DNA of 64,000 bases from Pyropia yezoensis (lineage: Eukaryota; Rhodophyta; Bangiophyceae; Bangiales; Bangiaceae): positions 32,526,894 through 32,590,893 of the forward strand of contig CM020618.1 in the NCBI GenBank assembly GCA_009829735.1, written 5' to 3'. This document shows positions 61,901 through 64,000 of this stretch, piece after piece. Position 1 is the stretch's first letter; every line of letters begins with the position of its first letter. Both the position numbers and the translations under genes were made by a program. Below the pieces are notes generated by a model. The model saw only the letters and a list, made by a program, of their open reading frames with translations. It was not told the origin of the DNA and did not search any database.

Positions 61901-62942
61901 GGTCATCTGTGACCGCTTCACGAAACTTACGCGAGCGATCCCACTGGCAGAGATCACGGCCATGTCGGTCGTGTCAGCCTTCCTAGATCACTGGGTTGCC
62001 GCGTATGGCATTCCGGATAGTACACTATCGGACAATGGACCGCAATTTGCGTCTGTACTGTTTCAGGTAGTGCTGGATATGTTGGGGGTTAAGGCAAACT
62101 ATGCCACCCCCTACCACCCACAAACTAATGGGAAGGTGGAGCGCTTCAACAAAACTATTGTTAGGCAGCTGCGCCACTATGTGAGTGAGCACGTGAAGAC
62201 GTGGGACCAATACATTTCTATTCTTACTACTGCCTACAATTCGCAGGTTTACTCATCTACCGGGGAAGTACCCCTCGCTTTTGTGACCCCCCGTCGCGTG
62301 CGGTCTACTGCTGTGCGGCGGTCGCTCCCAACTAGGGAGGATGGTGGCAGTACGCCTACTTCTACTGAGAGTAAGGCGGAGTTCGCTGCTAGGCTTGAAC
62401 AACTCATCCCTAAAGTCAGGGCTGAGATGGACAAAGCACAAAAGCGCTACAAGCGTACCTTTGACAAAAAGGTGCGCAATGCTAAGCATGTCCCCGAGCA
62501 GGGTGACTGGGTGCCGGTTCACTCACACACCCCAACTGGGGGTAAGTTGGTATTCCAGACGAAGGGGCCGTACCAGGTCCTTCGTACTGATGGGCGGCGC
62601 TTCACCATCGAAAGTGACGATGTGGTCCGGACAGTGAACGGACAGGACGTGGTCAAAGTTGCACAACCGCCTGCAGGCGACCCAGCTTGGGCGCGTGCTT
62701 TGGAAGCGTGGCGCCTCCCCTCACTGCCTGCGGCCAAACAGGGTCCGCAGGAGTACGTGTTCGATAAGTTCATCGACCACGGCTGGGATGAGGACACTGA
62801 CCGCCTCATGTTGAGGGTGCGTTGGTTTGGCTACAAAGCCAAGGATGATACGTGGGAGTATGTGGAGGACCTTCCCGCTGAGAAGGTCCGGGCCTACTGT
62901 GCCCGGAATGAGATAGACCCTAACAGCCCTCCGTCAACGTGA
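58959..62942 (+). CDS. pol: pol polyprotein of element C (intact, 1327 aa)
   Basis: The ATG at 58959 overlaps the gag stop. Protease DTGSGAS at 81-87; RT with FVIDYRKLNES, LPFGLCNAPATFQRA and YLDD at 524-527; RNase H from about 670 (YILDVDARYDQLGC), with TELEGLAVVWA; integrase zinc module from His 896 (HNAPTGGH...CTSCAQN), catalytic D965, D1025 and E1061 (35 residues between the last two, as expected); chromodomain from 1266 (YVFDKFIDHGWDED, LRVRWFGYKAKDDTWEYV). No lesions. Separate pol initiation next to the gag stop is unusual for Ty3/gypsy, where a fused frame or a ribosomal frameshift is common. Confidence 0.95.
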   Translation: MTVGAGRPKLTTAASAKWAKRTNQPCRILRRPKGVRPPWVGLPKNVNPRRVIAVLTCENFQVAERVQLAPGRACCARIVLDTGSGASLIRKSLLPKEVKLQRWRSKADHMIDINGGVLPIVGAVTLPTRLGTHEVDVTYGVVENISVPLLLGTPYVFTQVPLICGPEYWVRLMNGETIPILGKGKSVAPVTVSQSKPVCSVREGFTATLRLARKVTLPPNSVAHVDVVTDYTGNGLVHPYPRLARKHQVHVALGTMDSKAGVPWRIQVMNLSSSPQYFKSGAKFGYIDEHEGPVVAVTLNAGASSDPKSGKEKHQAKSAASPRPHVNMEGVPPRLRVQVERLLDQYHKLWDGQLGLIRATQHRIELKPGAPRIRQQPYRGGPRSRALVKEQVARMEALDVIEASNAEWASPVVIVPKVDVTPRFVIDYRKLNESTVKDSYPLPRMDDCLDLLGEANVFSTLDCNAGYWEIPIAPEDRHKTTFTCHCGTCQCKRLPFGLCNAPATFQRAMDMILAGVRWQICLVYLDDIIVFSRSPEEHIGHLGQVFKLLADAGVSLKASKCHLSTLEVEYLGHVVRPGRLSVNEKSLRAIRKAQYPRTQTQMRSFLGMCNVHRRFTKGFAKVAKPLNELVSSTLPKNLPPPSRVEQESFETLRALLLKPPILAIPRLGGHYILDVDARYDQLGCVLLQQQPDKEYLPVGYFSKGLNSAEKNYGVTELEGLAVVWAVTSLRHYLEGEKFLIRCDHRALQFIFKTDCTNTRLNRWRVRLAPFNFDIEYRPGRQHALADGLSRVPTEGLDTNPVDEDIPIVGVVTRSGQALNPEALGNKKYLPLSLDEVVKAQAEDPFCKSQRDTLDTVAETRFFLIDDGLLMRRGVFQGTEQLVVPASLKGIILEREHNAPTGGHLGSSKLYQTLRTRYYWPSMVVDIYSWVAACTSCAQNRLMERRPTTAMLLFPAKEPFAALAMDILGPLPVTEEGNQHLLVICDRFTKLTRAIPLAEITAMSVVSAFLDHWVAAYGIPDSTLSDNGPQFASVLFQVVLDMLGVKANYATPYHPQTNGKVERFNKTIVRQLRHYVSEHVKTWDQYISILTTAYNSQVYSSTGEVPLAFVTPRRVRSTAVRRSLPTREDGGSTPTSTESKAEFAARLEQLIPKVRAEMDKAQKRYKRTFDKKVRNAKHVPEQGDWVPVHSHTPTGGKLVFQTKGPYQVLRTDGRRFTIESDDVVRTVNGQDVVKVAQPPAGDPAWARALEAWRLPSLPAAKQGPQEYVFDKFIDHGWDEDTDRLMLRVRWFGYKAKDDTWEYVEDLPAEKVRAYCARNEIDPNSPPST

Positions 62943-63053
62943 GGGAAGGCCGAGCAACAGTGCCAAGAGAGTGCTTCAAGTCGAAGTGGTACGCAGAGTG
63001 GCTTTTAACTACAGCCCTAACCCTCACACTCTCACAACAAAGGCAGCTGCCAA

Positions 63054-64000
63054 CTAGGCATGCATGCTAGACTCTCCAACCCCACGGCCCTCGCCCTCAC
63101 GTAGAGGCGAGTGGCGAGACCCACGGCGATAACGCTCCCCACCAGTCGGCGGGGCCGGCGGCTCCAAGTCGGACCCGTCGCGCCCCTCACGGTCACGCAA
63201 GTGGCGACGACCGCGGCTGCTCTTCGGCTTAGTCTTGCGCGCAAGTTGGCGACGCAGACGCCGGACCGACTCCGACTCTGACGGAGTCGAGGACTCCGAG
63301 ACGGAGTAAGACAACTCGTCTTCCGACACAGAGGGAGAGCGCCGCGAGTGTCAGCGACGACGGCGAGGAGGCGAGTATGCCCGGCTCGCACGACGTTTGC
63401 CACGCCCAAGTGGGGCTGGCTGGGGCATAATAGCCCCAATGCGAGCCAACTCGGCCGTCATAAACTCCGCCACCGACTCGCAACTCGCGGTCGCCACTGC
63501 AGTACGAACGCGCTCCTCAAGTTGACGAGTCTCGGAAGTTTGAAGGGTTGCGGTCGACGCGGCCAACCAGGAAATGATGCGCACCAACGTGGTGATCATC
63601 ATCTCTGAGGTTAGAGGCGTGGGCGGTCACACCAACTTGGGGTATACCGTCAGGAGGGTGGCCCCCAAGTTGGGGGACACCGGGGTGGACGACTCAACGG
63701 CCACGCTAATCGGGATGTCCCCGTGCGGCTGGTAGGGGACAGGAGGAAGCTGAGGGGCACGCCGAGGTGGCGGGACCCGGGTGTAACTGCGACCCCGACT
63801 TGGGGCCCCCGCAGTAGGTTGAGTCATATGGTCATCATATGAGGGCACGGCCATAACAATGGGCTTGTCCGGGGGTGGCGCAGTGTGGCGATCCACTCCC
63901 GGGGCATACGGGTAGTCCCCGATGCCCAACCCCTCGCGTAGGACCACACGGCCGTCGTGAAGTTCACGAGCGACCCACACGAACTGGCGAAGTGCGCCAT
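63054..64000 (-). pseudogene. Antisense ORF of element C (two in-frame stops; start outside window)
   Basis: Same position and protein as the antisense ORF of element A. All pieces lie in one frame, interrupted by TGA at about 63614 (TTG in A) and TGA at about 63348 (Arg codon in A); no frameshift is needed. Visible parts include GRVVLREGLGIGDYPYAPG, SVAVESSTPVSPNLGATLLTV, MMITTLVRIISWLAAST and a C-terminal Arg/Ser-rich tail (RRLRRQLARKTKPKSSRGRR). The stop is 112 bp from the pol stop, tail to tail. Confidence 0.75.

Larger units (their letters stand above)
56428..64000 (+). mobile_element. Ty3/gypsy LTR retrotransposon, element C (gag and pol intact; cut by right edge)
   Basis: 5' LTR, primer-binding site, intact gag, intact pol and the 3' part of an antisense ORF; the 3' LTR is outside the window. 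About 90% or more like element A along its length by eye. It inserted into, or next to, element B (left flank CTAAT). Intact coding makes it the likely source type for the A/C family. Confidence 0.95.

Overview
The window looks like nuclear DNA of a GC-rich, intron-poor eukaryote. It holds three cellular genes in long uninterrupted frames (a secreted GH97-like glycosidase, a Dus3-type tRNA dihydrouridine synthase and a V-ATPase subunit a), and the remainder is dominated by eukaryotic transposons: Ty3/gypsy LTR elements, PiggyBac-like elements, a PIF/Harbinger fragment and a MITE. No bacterial operon layout, rRNA, tRNA or CRISPR array was seen. High GC, Ala/Gly/Pro-rich low-complexity inserts and intronless large genes would suit a bangiophyte red alga (Porphyra/Pyropia type), but this is inference from style only.

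Layout: 1-16.6 kb is the genic part. The GH97-like gene (minus, cut by the left edge) and the Dus3 gene (minus) are followed by a truncated Harbinger transposase with a strong 25-bp inverted repeat, then the V-ATPase a subunit (plus), then about 4 kb of GC-rich sequence with no secure gene. 16.7-25.7 kb is Ty3 element A, a decayed but nearly full-length copy with two 469-470 bp LTRs. 26.65-42.01 kb is a PiggyBac-like transposon with terminal inverted repeats; its transposase gene is split by Ty3 element D (28302-39096, minus strand), which has identical-length 362-bp LTRs and a perfect 5-bp target duplication TGCGC. 42.1-44.9 kb is an intact P-loop NTPase with a nuclease-like C-terminus resembling Crinkler/RHS proteins. 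45.7-46.7 kb has a MITE and a dispersed repeat. 47.9-48.84 kb is a second PiggyBac fragment, abutting a heavily mutated Ty3 remnant, element B (48.84-56.43 kb). Element C (56428 to the right edge) has an intact gag and an intact pol.

The most notable system is the Ty3 family itself. In all four elements a third, long reading frame lies between pol and the 3' LTR on the strand opposite to gag-pol, tail to tail with pol. The three divergent versions (A/C, B and D) can be aligned by eye over several motifs, so this appears to be one conserved antisense protein family. In D it is intact (815 codons) and a TATAAA in the adjacent LTR points towards it. The same elements have gag and pol as separate frames joined by a stop-restart arrangement (ATGA overlap in A and C; an 8-nt gap in D), and A, C and D share a primer-binding site that is not the usual initiator-Met type.
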